DNA of 64,000 nt from Microbacterium sp. Lineage in GTDB: Bacteria; Actinomycetota; Actinomycetes; Actinomycetales; Microbacteriaceae. The first letter of the stretch is position 1; each line of letters begins with the position of its first letter. The stretch spans positions 1 through 64,000 of the forward strand of contig JAPSKH010000003.1 of assembly GCA_031177765.1 (NCBI GenBank), given 5' to 3'. The notes under the pieces are model-generated. The model made no database searches. It saw nothing but the letters and a program-made list of their open reading frames with translations, and was not told where the DNA came from. This document shows, piece after piece, positions 19,048-29,275 of this stretch. The position numbers and the translations under genes are program-made.

Positions 19048-19989
19048 TCAGACGCGTTGGAGTGTGTCGCGGGGGTGCACGCCGTATTCGGCGCGATAGT
19101 ACGTGGCGAAGCGCGACACGTGAAGGAAGCCCCAGCGGCGCGCGATCTGCGCCACCGATCCGACGCCGCGCACGAGGTCGTCGTGGGCTCCGGCGATGCG
19201 CGCACGGCGAAGGTACTCGCGGGGCGAGACGCCGAACTCGCGCTTGAACGCGTACTGGAGGCCTCGGGTGGAGATGTGCACCGACTGCGCCACGTCGTCG
19301 ATGGTGATCGGCAGACGCGCGTGCTCATCCATGAAGGCCGCGGCCCGTCGCGCCGTCGTCGGCGCCGGCGACCGCTGCGCCGGGCTCTCGAGGGCGCGCA
19401 GGAAGGTCGTGGGGAACGTGGTGAGCGTCGTGACGAGCGCGTGGCGGGTCAGCTCGGCTTCGAGCAGCGCGTGGGTCTCGCCGGGGGCCGCGAGCGTCGC
19501 GAGAGACGTGTGGACATGCCGGTGCACGTTCTCCCACAGGGCTCCAGCGGTGGAACTGATCGGCGACGAATCGGTGACCCGGAGCTCGAGGCGATCGTCT
19601 CCCGTGAGCCGACGGGCGAGCTGCTGCGCGGCCGCGCGGTGGAAGACGAAGGCGCGCACCTCCGCCATGTCTTCCCAGCCCACGAGCACCGGCGCGTCCG
19701 AGCAGGCCCACGGCGACCGTGGATCCAGGTCGCGCCGAGCTTCGTTCACCCAGCCGTCCTCGACGACCACTCGGCATGCGAGGAGCTGATCCTCAGGCTG
19801 CACGGTCGACCGGACACCGGCTGAGAGCTCGTAGCGGATGACGCTGAAGTCGGCCACCTGTGCCGACGCCCAGGCGAATCGGCAGCGCTGGGGATCGAGC
19901 GCCTGAACACGCGCCGAAGGGACGAACTCCGACCACGTCTCCTGCACCGTCTCCACATCGCTGCTGGAGCGTCGGAGTACGTGCGGCAT
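19048..19989 (-). CDS. AraC family transcriptional regulator
   Basis: C-terminal double HTH: ITIDDVAQSVHISTRGLQYAFKREFGVSPREYLRRARIAGAHDDL...WGFLHVSRFATYYRAEYGVHP. Confidence 0.95.
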   Translation of the reverse strand: MPHVLRRSSSDVETVQETWSEFVPSARVQALDPQRCRFAWASAQVADFSVIRYELSAGVRSTVQPEDQLLACRVVVEDGWVNEARRDLDPRSPWACSDAPVLVGWEDMAEVRAFVFHRAAAQQLARRLTGDDRLELRVTDSSPISSTAGALWENVHRHVHTSLATLAAPGETHALLEAELTRHALVTTLTTFPTTFLRALESPAQRSPAPTTARRAAAFMDEHARLPITIDDVAQSVHISTRGLQYAFKREFGVSPREYLRRARIAGAHDDLVRGVGSVAQIARRWGFLHVSRFATYYRAEYGVHPRDTLQRV

Positions 19990-20147
19990 CGGGTCCGAGG
20001 TTATCGCAGGCGGGGCGTACGGCAGCGGTCCGGAACACCTCGGCAGGCGCGTGACCGCGTCTCTTTGCCATCCGCGGTCGCCTCGCGCAACCCCCTCTGC
20101 ACCGGGAGGGATCCGGGTGAGAGTCGAAGGAGACCGAGGAGGACCGA

Positions 20148-21293
20148 ATGAAAGCCATGACGTATCGCGGGCCCTACAAACTCCGCGTCGAGGAGAAGCC
20201 CGATCCCGTGATCGAACACCCGAACGACGCCATCGTCCGCGTCGAGCTGGCGGCCATCTGCGGATCGGACCTGCACCTGTACCACGGCATGATGCCCGAC
20301 ACCCGGATCGGCCACACGTTCGGCCACGAGTTCATCGGGACGGTCGAGGAGATCGGCCCGTCCGTGCAGAACCTCGCAGTCGGCGATCGCGTGCTGGTGC
20401 CGTTCAACGTCTACTGCGGCAGCTGCTTCTTCTGCGCGCGCGGCCTGTACTCCAACTGTCACAACGTGAACCCGAACGCCACGGCGGTCGGCGGGATCTA
20501 CGGGTACTCGCACACCACGGGCGGGTACGACGGCGGTCAGGCGGAGCTCGTGCGTGTGCCTCTCGCGGACGTCGGGCCGTCGGTGATCCCCGACGACATC
20601 CATCCCGAGGACGCTCTTCTGCTGACGGATGCCTTCTCCACGGGCTACTTCGGCGCTCAGCTCGCCGACATCGAGGAAGGCGACACCGCGGTCGTGTTCG
20701 GTGCGGGCCCGGTGGGGCTGGCGGCCGCACGATCGTGCTGGCTCATGGGCGCGGGACGAGTCATCGTCGTCGATCACCTCGACTACCGGCTGCGCAAGGC
20801 CGAGGAGTTCGCGTTCGCCGAGACGATCAACTTCGGCAAGGTCGGCGACATCGTGCGCGAGCTCAAGTACGCCACGGGCGGGCTGGGCGCGGACGTCGCG
20901 GTCGAGGCGGTGGGCGCCGAAGCCGACGGTCACGTGCTGCAGCACGTGACCTCCGCCAAGCTGAAGCTGCAGGGCGGCTCGCCGGTGGCGCTGAACTGGG
21001 CCATCGACTCCGTCCGCAAAGGCGGCACGGTCTCTGTCATGGGAGCCTTCGGGCCCATCTTCAGCGCGGTCAAGTTCGGCGATGCCGTGAACAAGGGGCT
21101 GACGATCCGGACCAACCAGGCACCGGTGAAGCGCCAGTGGCCGCGCCTGTTCGAGCACATCCGCGCCGGCCACATCTCGCCGCGCGACATGATCACGCAC
21201 CGGTTCCCCCTCGACGACATCGCCGAGGCGTACCACGTGTTCTCATCCAAGCTCGACGACATCATCAAGCCGATCGTCGTTCCGGCCCCCTGA
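20148..21293 (+). CDS. Zinc-dependent alcohol dehydrogenase (formaldehyde dehydrogenase-like MDR)
   Basis: ELAAICGSDLHLYHG, GHEFIGTVEEIG, CGSCFFCARGLYSNC structural zinc, VFGAGPVGL. Confidence 0.95.
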   Translation: MKAMTYRGPYKLRVEEKPDPVIEHPNDAIVRVELAAICGSDLHLYHGMMPDTRIGHTFGHEFIGTVEEIGPSVQNLAVGDRVLVPFNVYCGSCFFCARGLYSNCHNVNPNATAVGGIYGYSHTTGGYDGGQAELVRVPLADVGPSVIPDDIHPEDALLLTDAFSTGYFGAQLADIEEGDTAVVFGAGPVGLAAARSCWLMGAGRVIVVDHLDYRLRKAEEFAFAETINFGKVGDIVRELKYATGGLGADVAVEAVGAEADGHVLQHVTSAKLKLQGGSPVALNWAIDSVRKGGTVSVMGAFGPIFSAVKFGDAVNKGLTIRTNQAPVKRQWPRLFEHIRAGHISPRDMITHRFPLDDIAEAYHVFSSKLDDIIKPIVVPAP

Positions 21294-21341
21294 CCGCCGG
21301 CGCCGCACACATCACGCCCTGACGACTCACTCGGAGGAATC

Positions 21342-21923
21342 ATGCCGTACACCGCAGACAAGCCCATCCCGCCGCCGGACAGCTCCTCGCTGCGCGAGCG
21401 CATCCCCGGCTGGGGCGCCGACCTCGATCCGGCCAACCGGCCGGCGTTCCCTCACGAGCAGCCGGGCATCCCGACCGGCGCCCACTGGGAGCTCCCGGAG
21501 CAGCAGCCCGAGAAGCAGCCGCGCGAACGGTCCGTCGAGCACACGCGACTGACGCCGGTCTTCGGCACGGCGCAGCCGCTGCACGGGCTCTCGGGAAGGA
21601 TCCGCCGCTTCGCGTACGACACCTACAGCGAGGGTCAGGCAGCGCACTGGCTGCTGCTCATCGTGGGCGACCGCGTGGACGCCATCACGTCGCATCTGCG
21701 ATCGTTCGTCTCCGCTCGCCCGGATGAGCCCATCTCGCAGTCGGGCATCCTGGGTGAGCGCGGTCGCCGTCCGGTCGCGTCCCGGGTGGCGCCGGGACGC
21801 ATCGACCTCAAGCACACCTGGCTCGACCCGATCCTCGTGGTGGGCCCATGGCTCCTCGTCGCCTACGGGGTGTTCAAGGTCGGCAAGGCGATCGTGAGGC
21901 CGGGCTCGCGGCGATCGTCGTGA
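21342..21923 (+). CDS. Conserved hypothetical protein, C-terminal TM helix, paired with the Zn-ADH
   Basis: Coherent 193-aa ORF directly downstream of the ADH with RBS cggaggaatc. Confidence 0.8.
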   Translation: MPYTADKPIPPPDSSSLRERIPGWGADLDPANRPAFPHEQPGIPTGAHWELPEQQPEKQPRERSVEHTRLTPVFGTAQPLHGLSGRIRRFAYDTYSEGQAAHWLLLIVGDRVDAITSHLRSFVSARPDEPISQSGILGERGRRPVASRVAPGRIDLKHTWLDPILVVGPWLLVAYGVFKVGKAIVRPGSRRSS

Positions 21924-21977
21924 TCCGTTCCGGCGGGTCGCCGGCGGCTGAGGCCGCTCGAGCGACGCGCTGACGCG

Positions 21978-22020
21978 ATCGCGCCGGCATCCTCCTGTCG
22001 TCAGGGGATGCCGGCGCGAT
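21978..22020. terminator. Bidirectional terminator hairpin
   Basis: ATCGCGCCGGCATCC / GGATGCCGGCGCGAT 15-bp perfect stem, extended by CCTG/CAGG; between convergent genes. Confidence 0.85.
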
Positions 22021-22048
22021 GCTGTGATGCTGTTCGCCGTCGCGGCTG

Positions 22049-22258
22049 TCAGTCCTTACGAAGGGCGTCGCCCTTGTGCGCAGCGCGCTTGCCGCTCTTG
22101 TCCGACTCGACGATGTAAGACGGCTCGTCCTCCGAGGCGGTGAAGTGCTGTCCGTCGAAGGTGAAGTCCTTCGTGCGGCGCTCGACGATATGGCCGTGTG
22201 TGCGGCCCTGCGAGGTCTTCCAGCTCACCCGGTCGCCCTTGGACAGATTCTTCGTCAT
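22049..22258 (-). CDS. DUF2945 (hypervirulence-associated Tudor-like) protein
   Basis: LSKGDRVSWKTSQGRTHGHIVERRTKDFTFDGQHFTASEDEPSYIVESDKSGKRAAHKGDAL. Confidence 0.93.
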   Translation of the reverse strand: MTKNLSKGDRVSWKTSQGRTHGHIVERRTKDFTFDGQHFTASEDEPSYIVESDKSGKRAAHKGDALRKD

Positions 22259-22268
22259 GGCCGTCTGG

Positions 22269-22724
22269 TCACCGCGGCACGTCGCCGCGCCAAGCGCCGG
22301 TCTCGTGGCCGGTCTTCTCGATGAACTTCTTGAAGTTCTCGAGGTCCTTCTTCACAGCGTGCTTCCCAGCGCCCACGAGCGAACCGAGCTTCTCGATCGC
22401 GTCCGTCGGCTCCCAGTCGATCTGCACGGTGACGCGCGAGGAGTCGTCGTCGAGCTTGTGGAACGTCACGACGCCGGCGTGCGCGGTGTCGCCGCTGGTG
22501 CTGCGCCACGCGACCCGCTCATCCGGGTGCTGCTCGGTGATCTCGGCGTCGAACTCGCGCTCGAACATGCCGACCTTCACCTTCCAGCGCAGATGCGTGT
22601 CGTCGTACTGCGTGATGGACTCGACCTCGTCGAGGAAGTGGGGGAAGCTCTCGAACTGCGTCCACTGGTTGTAGGCGGTCGTGACGGGAACGTTGACGTC
22701 GATGCTTTCGATGATCTGGCTCAT
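22269..22724 (-). CDS. SRPBCC family protein (polyketide cyclase/dehydrase-like)
   Basis: ESIDVNVPVTTAYNQWTQFESFPHFLDEVESITQYDDTHLRWKVKVG...RVAWRSTSG. Confidence 0.94.
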   Translation of the reverse strand: MSQIIESIDVNVPVTTAYNQWTQFESFPHFLDEVESITQYDDTHLRWKVKVGMFEREFDAEITEQHPDERVAWRSTSGDTAHAGVVTFHKLDDDSSRVTVQIDWEPTDAIEKLGSLVGAGKHAVKKDLENFKKFIEKTGHETGAWRGDVPR

Positions 22725-22763
22725 GGCTTCTCCTGAGTGGGGTCGGTGCCGGTCGGTCGAATG

Positions 22764-22985
22764 TCAGGATTCGGGTGGGACCGGGAAGGTCGGCTCTTGC
22801 GGATTCGGCGCCGGCGGCTCCTCCGGCGTCGGCGCCAGGGGCTCGCTCGGATAGGGGCGTTCCGGTTCAGGCACCGACGGCTCGCTCGGCATCGGCGCGC
22901 CAGGTGTCGGCGCCCCGGGCGCCGTCGGGTCCGGGGGCATCTGGCCCGGCAGGGGCTCGGGCGATGTCGGATCGGTGGTGCTCAC
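22764..22985 (-). CDS. Small Pro-rich hypothetical protein
   Basis: 73 aa, strongly Pro/Glu biased, RBS ggaggaaccgtg; low complexity. Confidence 0.5.
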   Translation of the reverse strand: MSTTDPTSPEPLPGQMPPDPTAPGAPTPGAPMPSEPSVPEPERPYPSEPLAPTPEEPPAPNPQEPTFPVPPES

Positions 22986-23153
22986 GGTTCCTCCTCGGGG
23001 CCGTACGGCCGACCGCCACGCTGGACGGGCGACGGCTCATGCTCCAGCATCCGCGGGCGGGGAGAGCGATCGCACCCCCTTGACCACGGCAGTCCTGCCG
23101 CGCTATCGCGCACGGACGGCTACGGTGGCTCCAAGCGGGGAGGAGGGGCGGAT

Positions 23154-23801
23154 GTGGTCGCTGCAGTGATCATCCGCGTGGCGGACCTGATCATCCACGT
23201 CGCGCTGATCGTCCTGGGGTTCCTCATCGTCGACGCGGAGAACGCCAAGCTGACGATGGACCTGCTGGCCGTGTGGTCCGTACTGGGAACGCTCTACTGG
23301 CTCGCCGCGGTGATCGCGGTGGGATCGAGCGTGCGGCGCTCCCGCCCAGGTCTGCCGGGGTGGCTCTCGCGGTTCGAGCTGCACCCCGTGATCAGCATCA
23401 TCGTGACCATCTCGACCTTCACCACGAGCGCCGTGGGCATCATCGCGGCGGTCGAGATCCTCGTGCTGAGGGATGACCCCGAATGGGCGGGGTGGGTGGA
23501 ACCGGTGGCGGTGTGGGCGATGCTGCTCTCGTGGGCGCTGTTCCAATGGGGCTTCGCGCGGATCTACGAGCGCCGGTGCCGGCAGGACCCCACCCCTCAG
23601 CTGCACTTCCCTCGGACACCGGAGCCTCGCCTCGGGGACTTCGTGTACTTCTCCTACACGAACGCCACGACATTCTCGGTCTCGGATGTGCAGGTGCTCA
23701 CGACGCGCATGCGCTGGACCGTGGTGTGGCACACCACCCTGAGCTTCTTCCTCAACGCCCTCATCATCGTGCTGGCGTTCAGCACGATCATCAGCGGGTG
23801 A
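23154..23801 (+). CDS. DUF1345 membrane protein
   Basis: YFSYTNATTFSVSDVQVLTTRMRWTVVWHTTLSFFLNALIIVLAFSTI; GTG start after aggagg. Confidence 0.88.
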   Translation: MVAAVIIRVADLIIHVALIVLGFLIVDAENAKLTMDLLAVWSVLGTLYWLAAVIAVGSSVRRSRPGLPGWLSRFELHPVISIIVTISTFTTSAVGIIAAVEILVLRDDPEWAGWVEPVAVWAMLLSWALFQWGFARIYERRCRQDPTPQLHFPRTPEPRLGDFVYFSYTNATTFSVSDVQVLTTRMRWTVVWHTTLSFFLNALIIVLAFSTIISG

Positions 23802-23858
23802 CAGGCGACGACGCCACCCGCGGAACGGGCGGCGTCGTCGACACCCTGCGTGAGCCGC

Positions 23859-24770
23859 TCAGCTCAGGCCGTTCTCCGCGAGCCAGTCCGTGGCGATGTC
23901 CTCCGACGAACGCTGCTCCTGCGTCGACTGCACGTTGAGGGCTACGAGACCTTCCGGAGTGAGAGCCGCGCTCACCTCGTTGATGACGTCCGCGATCTCG
24001 TCGGCGACGTCCTCGTTGACGAGCGGGACCACGTTCGAGGCGAGGAACAGGCCTTCGGGGTCCTCCAGCGTCACGAGGTCGTCCGTCTCGATGCGCGGGT
24101 CGGCGCTGTAGACGTTCGCAATCTGGATGTTCCCCGCCACAAGCTCGTCCACGGTGGTGTCGGCCGTCGCCTGGAACGTCACCGTGACTCCGTAGACCTC
24201 CTGCAGACCCTTCGGCCCGTACGGGCGCTCCTCGAGCTCGGGCGCGCCGCCGAGCACCAGGCCGTCGATCCCCGCGAGGTCGGCGATCGAGCTGACGTCG
24301 TTCTCCTCCGCGAACGCGGCTGTGACGTTGTAGGAGTCCTGGTCGGTCGCGGAGGACTGATCGAGCACCGTCAGGCCCTCGGGCAGCGCCTCCTGCAGCG
24401 CGGCGTAGACGTCGTCGCTGGTCGTCGCGGTGGTCTCGGGATCGAAGTACTGCAGCAGGTTGCCGGTGTACTCCGGGAAGAGGTGGATCGAGCCGTCCTC
24501 GATCGAGGGCATGTAGGCATCGCGCTGACCGATGTTGAACTGGCGTTCGACCTCGAACCCGGCGCCCTCGAGAGCCTGGGCGTAGATCTCGGCGATGATC
24601 TCGTTGGAGTAGTACGCCTGCGAGCCGACGACGATGGTCGACGTGTCGGCGGCCGCGCCGCCTGAACCGCCCTGCAGCGGGTCGGATGCCGCGCATCCGG
24701 CGAGGACGAGCGAGGCGAGAGCCGTGGCGCCGAGTGCAAGCGTCAGGCGGCGGGTGCGTGTGGTGGGCAT
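23859..24770 (-). CDS. Glycine betaine/osmoprotectant ABC transporter substrate-binding lipoprotein
   Basis: Lipobox LVLAGCAA; IVVGSQAYYSNEIIAEIYAQALEGAGFEVERQFNIGQRDAYMPSIEDGSIHLFPEYTGNLLQYF. Confidence 0.95.
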   Translation of the reverse strand: MPTTRTRRLTLALGATALASLVLAGCAASDPLQGGSGGAAADTSTIVVGSQAYYSNEIIAEIYAQALEGAGFEVERQFNIGQRDAYMPSIEDGSIHLFPEYTGNLLQYFDPETTATTSDDVYAALQEALPEGLTVLDQSSATDQDSYNVTAAFAEENDVSSIADLAGIDGLVLGGAPELEERPYGPKGLQEVYGVTVTFQATADTTVDELVAGNIQIANVYSADPRIETDDLVTLEDPEGLFLASNVVPLVNEDVADEIADVINEVSAALTPEGLVALNVQSTQEQRSSEDIATDWLAENGLS

Positions 24771-24796
24771 TGTGGAACCTCCGGGGTGGGTGGGGG

Positions 24797-25522
24797 TCAG
24801 GCGGAAGAGTCGGCGAGCAGAGTGGGGGCCTGCGAGCGGGCGGTCGAGGGCGCGCGGCGCTCGGCGGCGCGGATGGCTGTGAACCGCGAGAGCAGCGCGA
24901 AGACGCCGTCCAGAACGAGGGCCAGGAGGATCACGACGATCGACGCGCCGAGGATCTGATCGAAGCGGCGGATGTTGATGCCCTGGATCAGGTAGAACCC
25001 GAGCCCGCCGAGGCCGACGTACGCCGCGATGGTCACGGTTGCGACCACCTGCAGCGTGGCGGAGCGCAGACCGCCGATGAGAAGAGACAGTCCGAGAGGC
25101 ATCTCGATCCGGAACAGGATCTGCCACTGCGTCATTCCCATCGCCCGGCCGGCGTCGATCACCGATCGGTCGATGGCCTCGATGCCGGCGTAAGCGCCGG
25201 CGAGGATCGAGGGGATCGCCAGCAGCACGAACGCCGCCACCGCCGCTTCGGTCTTCTGTGTGACGCCCAGAACCATGACCAGGAGCGTGACCACGCCCAG
25301 GGCGGGCAGAGCGCGGGCGGCGCCGGACAGGAACACCGCGATCTCGCGTCCGCGGCCGGTGTGGCCGATCAGCCAGCCGAGCGGGATCGCGATCACGGCG
25401 GCGATCAGGACCGAGACGAAGGTGAACGCCAGGTGCTGCAGGATCGCGACAGGCAGGGGAAGGGCTCCGCCGAGGCGGTCGGGAGAGAGGATCCACACGA
25501 ACGCGTCGATGAAGGAATTCAT
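24797..25522 (-). CDS. Osmoprotectant ABC transporter permease
   Basis: IPLGWLIGHTGRGREIAVFLSGAARALPALGVVTLLVMVLG...EMPLGLSLLIGGLRSATLQVVATVTIAAYVGLGGLG. Confidence 0.94.
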   Translation of the reverse strand: MNSFIDAFVWILSPDRLGGALPLPVAILQHLAFTFVSVLIAAVIAIPLGWLIGHTGRGREIAVFLSGAARALPALGVVTLLVMVLGVTQKTEAAVAAFVLLAIPSILAGAYAGIEAIDRSVIDAGRAMGMTQWQILFRIEMPLGLSLLIGGLRSATLQVVATVTIAAYVGLGGLGFYLIQGINIRRFDQILGASIVVILLALVLDGVFALLSRFTAIRAAERRAPSTARSQAPTLLADSSA

Positions 25523-26190
25523 GCTGTCACCGCCCTCGCTCGAGGTGGTCGCGGCCGCGCCGCACGGGTCCACGGCATGAGGGCGCGTCCGAGCAGCACG
25601 AGCAGCAGATCGATGATCAGCGCCACGACGACGACCGCCACGACGCCGGCGAACACCTCCTCGACGATGCGCCGCTGGTAGCCGTTCGTGAACAGGTACC
25701 CCAGGTTCTGAACGCCGACCAGGATTCCCACGGTGGCGAGCGAGATCGTCGAGACCGCCGTCACGCGCAGCCCGGCGAGGATCACCGGCCCCGCGAGCGG
25801 GAGGTCCACGGTCCAGAAGCGTCGCCACGGGCCGAAGCCCACCGCGACCGCGGCGCCGCGCGCATCGGCATCGACCGAGCCCAGTCCGTCCGACACCGAG
25901 CGGGTCATGATCGCGACCGCATAGATCGTCAGTGCGACGACGAGGTTCGACTCGGACAGCATCGGGATGCCGAGGGCCGCGGAGATCAGCGCAAACAGGC
26001 CGAAAGACGGCACCGTGTACAGCAGGCTCACCCCGGTCAGCACTCCGCCGCGCAGCCGGGTGTAGCGGAACGCCGCCCACCCGATCGGCAGCGAGATGAG
26101 GAATCCCACGGCGATCGCGATGGCGCTCTGACGCAGGTGGTCCACCGTCAGCCGCCCGATGAGATCCAGGTTGTCGAGCACCCAGTTCAC
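25519..26190 (-). CDS. Osmoprotectant ABC transporter permease
   Basis: Second OpuCB/D-type permease; ATGA overlaps with both neighbours. Confidence 0.94.
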   Translation of the reverse strand: MNWVLDNLDLIGRLTVDHLRQSAIAIAVGFLISLPIGWAAFRYTRLRGGVLTGVSLLYTVPSFGLFALISAALGIPMLSESNLVVALTIYAVAIMTRSVSDGLGSVDADARGAAVAVGFGPWRRFWTVDLPLAGPVILAGLRVTAVSTISLATVGILVGVQNLGYLFTNGYQRRIVEEVFAGVVAVVVVALIIDLLLVLLGRALMPWTRAARPRPPRARAVTA

Positions 26191-27011
26191 GGGGCGTCCT
26201 CGACGAGCACGCCCTGGGTCCGTCCCGCCTCGTCGACCAGGACGGTGCCGCGCGGCGTCTGCTTGCGGCGCAGGGCGCGGGCGCCGCGCTCCGCGCCGAT
26301 GAACTCGGCGACGAAGGCGCTGGCCGGATTCTCGATGATCTCGCTCGGGCTGCCGACCTGCGCGATCCGCGCGCCCTTCTGGAGGATCACCACCTGGTCG
26401 CCGAGGAGGAACGCCTCGTCGATGTCGTGGGTGACGAAGACGATCGTCTTGTCGAGCTCCTCCTGCAGCCTCAGCGTCTCGGCCTGCAGCTCCTTGCGCA
26501 CGATCGGATCGACCGCGCCGAACGGCTCGTCCATCAGCAGGATGTTCGGGTCGACCGCCAGCGCGCGCGCGACGCCGACCCGCTGCTGCTGTCCTCCGGA
26601 CAGCTGACCGGGGTAGCGGTCGGCGAGGGACCGGTCCAGCCCGACGACGTCCATCAGCTCCCGGGCACGCTCCCGCGCCTGGCGTCTCGGCACGCCGTTG
26701 AGGACCGGAACGGTGGCGATGTTGTCGACGACGGAGTAGTGCGGCAGCAGGCCTGCGTTCTGCAGCACGTATCCGATGCCGCGCCGCAGCTTGACCGGGT
26801 CGCGCCGCGAGATCGGCTCGTCGTCGATGAGGATCTCCCCGGTCGTCGGCTCGACGAGGCGGTTGATCATCCGCAGCAGCGTCGTCTTGCCCGATCCGGA
26901 CGAGCCCACGAGCACGGTGGTCTTGTGCGCAGGGAGGAACAGGCTGAAATCCTCGACAGCGGCAGGGCCGTCGCCGAAGCGCTTCGATACCGCGCGGAAC
27001 TCGATCGCCAT
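26187..27011 (-). CDS. Osmoprotectant ABC transporter ATP-binding protein
   Basis: [55 protein letters not shown]. Confidence 0.95.
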   Translation of the reverse strand: MAIEFRAVSKRFGDGPAAVEDFSLFLPAHKTTVLVGSSGSGKTTLLRMINRLVEPTTGEILIDDEPISRRDPVKLRRGIGYVLQNAGLLPHYSVVDNIATVPVLNGVPRRQARERARELMDVVGLDRSLADRYPGQLSGGQQQRVGVARALAVDPNILLMDEPFGAVDPIVRKELQAETLRLQEELDKTIVFVTHDIDEAFLLGDQVVILQKGARIAQVGSPSEIIENPASAFVAEFIGAERGARALRRKQTPRGTVLVDEAGRTQGVLVEDAP

Positions 27012-27109
27012 GCTGTCCTTTCGGCGGGATTCAAGGAAACCACAGGCGTCGGACATGGGCGCCGAACCTTTCGCGCCCCGACGTCGGCCGGCGCCGCTAC
27101 GTTGGGCGG

Positions 27110-28525
27110 ATGAGCACACGCGAGTACGACCTCGTCGTCGTGGGAGCGGGGCCGGTCGGCGAGAACGTGGCCGATCGTGCCGTTCGGGGCGGATTGTCGG
27201 TGGCGGTCGTCGAGGGGGAGCTGGTCGGCGGCGAGTGCTCGTACTGGGCGTGCATCCCCTCCAAGGCGCTGCTCCGACCGCAGGCGGCGCTGCGAGCGGC
27301 GCGCGATGTCGAGGGTGCGAAGCAGGCGGTGACCGGATCGCCGGATGTCGCGGCGACGCTCGCCCGGCGCGATGCGATCGTCCACCACTGGGACGATGCG
27401 TCCCAGGTGAGGTGGCTGGAGGGCGCGGGAGTCCAGCTCGTGCGCGGGCGGGGGAGGCTCAGCGGTGAACGCCGGGTGACCGTGACGGAGGCCGACGGGC
27501 ATGAGACGGTCCTGATCGCCCGCCACGCCGTCGCCGTGTGCACGGGGTCGGATCCGCTCGTGCCCGACATCCCGGGTCTGCGTGAGGCCCGGCCATGGAC
27601 GAGCCGGGACGCCACCGGCGTGCGCGAGGTCCCGGCATCCCTCGCGATCATCGGCGGCGGCGTCGTGGGCAGCGAGATGGCCACGCTCTTCGCGTCGCTG
27701 GGTACCGCGGTCACGGTCATCGCTCGGTCGGGACTGCTTCCCGCCGTCGAGCCGTTCGCCGGCGAGGCGGTCGCCGCGGCGCTGCGGGATGCCGGCGTCG
27801 AGGTCCGCACCGGTGCGGGCGTGGACCGCGTGCGTCGGAGCGAAGGCGGCGTCGTCCTGTCGCTCTCGGACGGCTCGCAGGTCCATGCCGATGACGTTCT
27901 CGTCGCCACCGGACGGGAGCCGCGCACGAAGGATCTCGGACTCGACGCCATCGGCCTGCAGCCCGGGGACTGGCTCGACGTGGACGACACGATGCGCGTG
28001 CGGGGGTACGACTGGCTCTACGCCGTGGGCGACGTCAATCACCGTGCGCTTCTGACCCACCAGGGCAAGTACCAGGCGCGCGCGGCCGGCGACATCATCG
28101 CCGCACGCGCACGGGGAGACGCGGTCGACGACGGCCCGTGGGGGAGGCATGTCGCGACGGCGGATCACGGGGTCGTGCCGCAGGTGGTCTTCACCGATCC
28201 CGAGGTCGCCGCGGTAGGGCATACCGAAGCGTCCGCGATCGCCGCGGGCATCGGCATCCGGGTGCTCGACTACGACCTGTCGTGGCTCTCCGGAGCCAGC
28301 ACGCGCGCCGACCACTATCGCGGCCGCGCACGGGCGATCGTCGACGAGGCGCGGCGCGTGATCGTCGGCGCCACCTTCGTCGGACCCGACGTCGCCGAAC
28401 TCCTGCATGCAGCCACGATCGCCATCGTGGGGGAGGTGCCGCTCGACCGGCTGTGGCACGCGGTGCCGTCGTTCCCCACTGTCAGCGAGGTGTGGCTCCG
28501 ATGGCTCGAGGCGTACGGGCGCTGA
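27110..28525 (+). CDS. FAD-dependent pyridine nucleotide-disulfide oxidoreductase (Lpd/MerA-like)
   Basis: DLVVVGAGPVGENVAD, GGECSYWACIPSKALLRP, VATGREPRTKDLGL. Confidence 0.92.
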   Translation: MSTREYDLVVVGAGPVGENVADRAVRGGLSVAVVEGELVGGECSYWACIPSKALLRPQAALRAARDVEGAKQAVTGSPDVAATLARRDAIVHHWDDASQVRWLEGAGVQLVRGRGRLSGERRVTVTEADGHETVLIARHAVAVCTGSDPLVPDIPGLREARPWTSRDATGVREVPASLAIIGGGVVGSEMATLFASLGTAVTVIARSGLLPAVEPFAGEAVAAALRDAGVEVRTGAGVDRVRRSEGGVVLSLSDGSQVHADDVLVATGREPRTKDLGLDAIGLQPGDWLDVDDTMRVRGYDWLYAVGDVNHRALLTHQGKYQARAAGDIIAARARGDAVDDGPWGRHVATADHGVVPQVVFTDPEVAAVGHTEASAIAAGIGIRVLDYDLSWLSGASTRADHYRGRARAIVDEARRVIVGATFVGPDVAELLHAATIAIVGEVPLDRLWHAVPSFPTVSEVWLRWLEAYGR

Positions 28526-28541
28526 CCCTGCTCGTCGTCGC

Positions 28542-29144
28542 TCAGGGGCCGGGGTAGGGGCGCTCCTTGAGGAGCGTCGCCAGGTGCGCCGCGTGTCGCG
28601 CGAGTGTCGCCGTGGTCGAGGCGACCTTCTCCGGTGTATCGAGGAGGTCTTTGTAGTCGGTCGTGTGCATGGCCTCGCCGTTCCAGTAGACCCCGCCCTG
28701 CGAGGGGACGTTGAATCCGACATCGACGAGGCCCTGATAGAGCGCCGCCGTGACCGCATGGGCGCCGTCCTCGTTGCCCACCACGACGGTCACCGCGACC
28801 TTGCTCGACAGGATCGGCCGTCCGTCGTCGTCGGTCTCGGAGATCTCCGCGTCCAGCCGCTCGAGCACGCGCTGGGCGACGCTGGACATGTGGCCCACCC
28901 ACGTGGGGGTCGCCATGACGAGGATGTCGCTCTGCATCAGCTTCTCGCGGATCTGCGGCCATTGGTCGCCATCGCCCATGTCGGCGAGGACACCGGGCCT
29001 GATGTCGTGGTCCACGACACGCAGCTGCTCGCCATCGACGCCATGCTGATCCAGCGCGTCCAGCACCTGCTGGGCGAGCAACTGGCTGCTCGACGGCTCC
29101 GGCGACGGCTTGAGGGTGCAGTTCAGAGCGAGTGCGCGAAGCAT
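28542..29144 (-). CDS. Flavodoxin-like NADPH-dependent FMN reductase family protein
   Basis: SDILVMATPTWVGHMSSVAQRVLERLDAE; VTVVVGNEDGAHAVTAALYQGLVDVGF. Confidence 0.9.
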   Translation of the reverse strand: MLRALALNCTLKPSPEPSSSQLLAQQVLDALDQHGVDGEQLRVVDHDIRPGVLADMGDGDQWPQIREKLMQSDILVMATPTWVGHMSSVAQRVLERLDAEISETDDDGRPILSSKVAVTVVVGNEDGAHAVTAALYQGLVDVGFNVPSQGGVYWNGEAMHTTDYKDLLDTPEKVASTTATLARHAAHLATLLKERPYPGP

Positions 29145-29275
29145 CGGTGATCCCTTCTCGTCCACCGGCACGCTAGCCACGGCAGCGACGATCAACGCAG
29201 GGTCTTGACACGCCGTGACCCGATCGGACGCCGACCACGGCGCCGCGAGCGTTATTCCAGTACTAGAGTATCGCC

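Noticed and set aside
26867-28759. 630-aa minus-strand ORF opposite the FAD oxidoreductase
   Set aside because: No motifs, composition typical of an antisense shadow; its C-terminal end reads into the ABC ATPase frame out of phase
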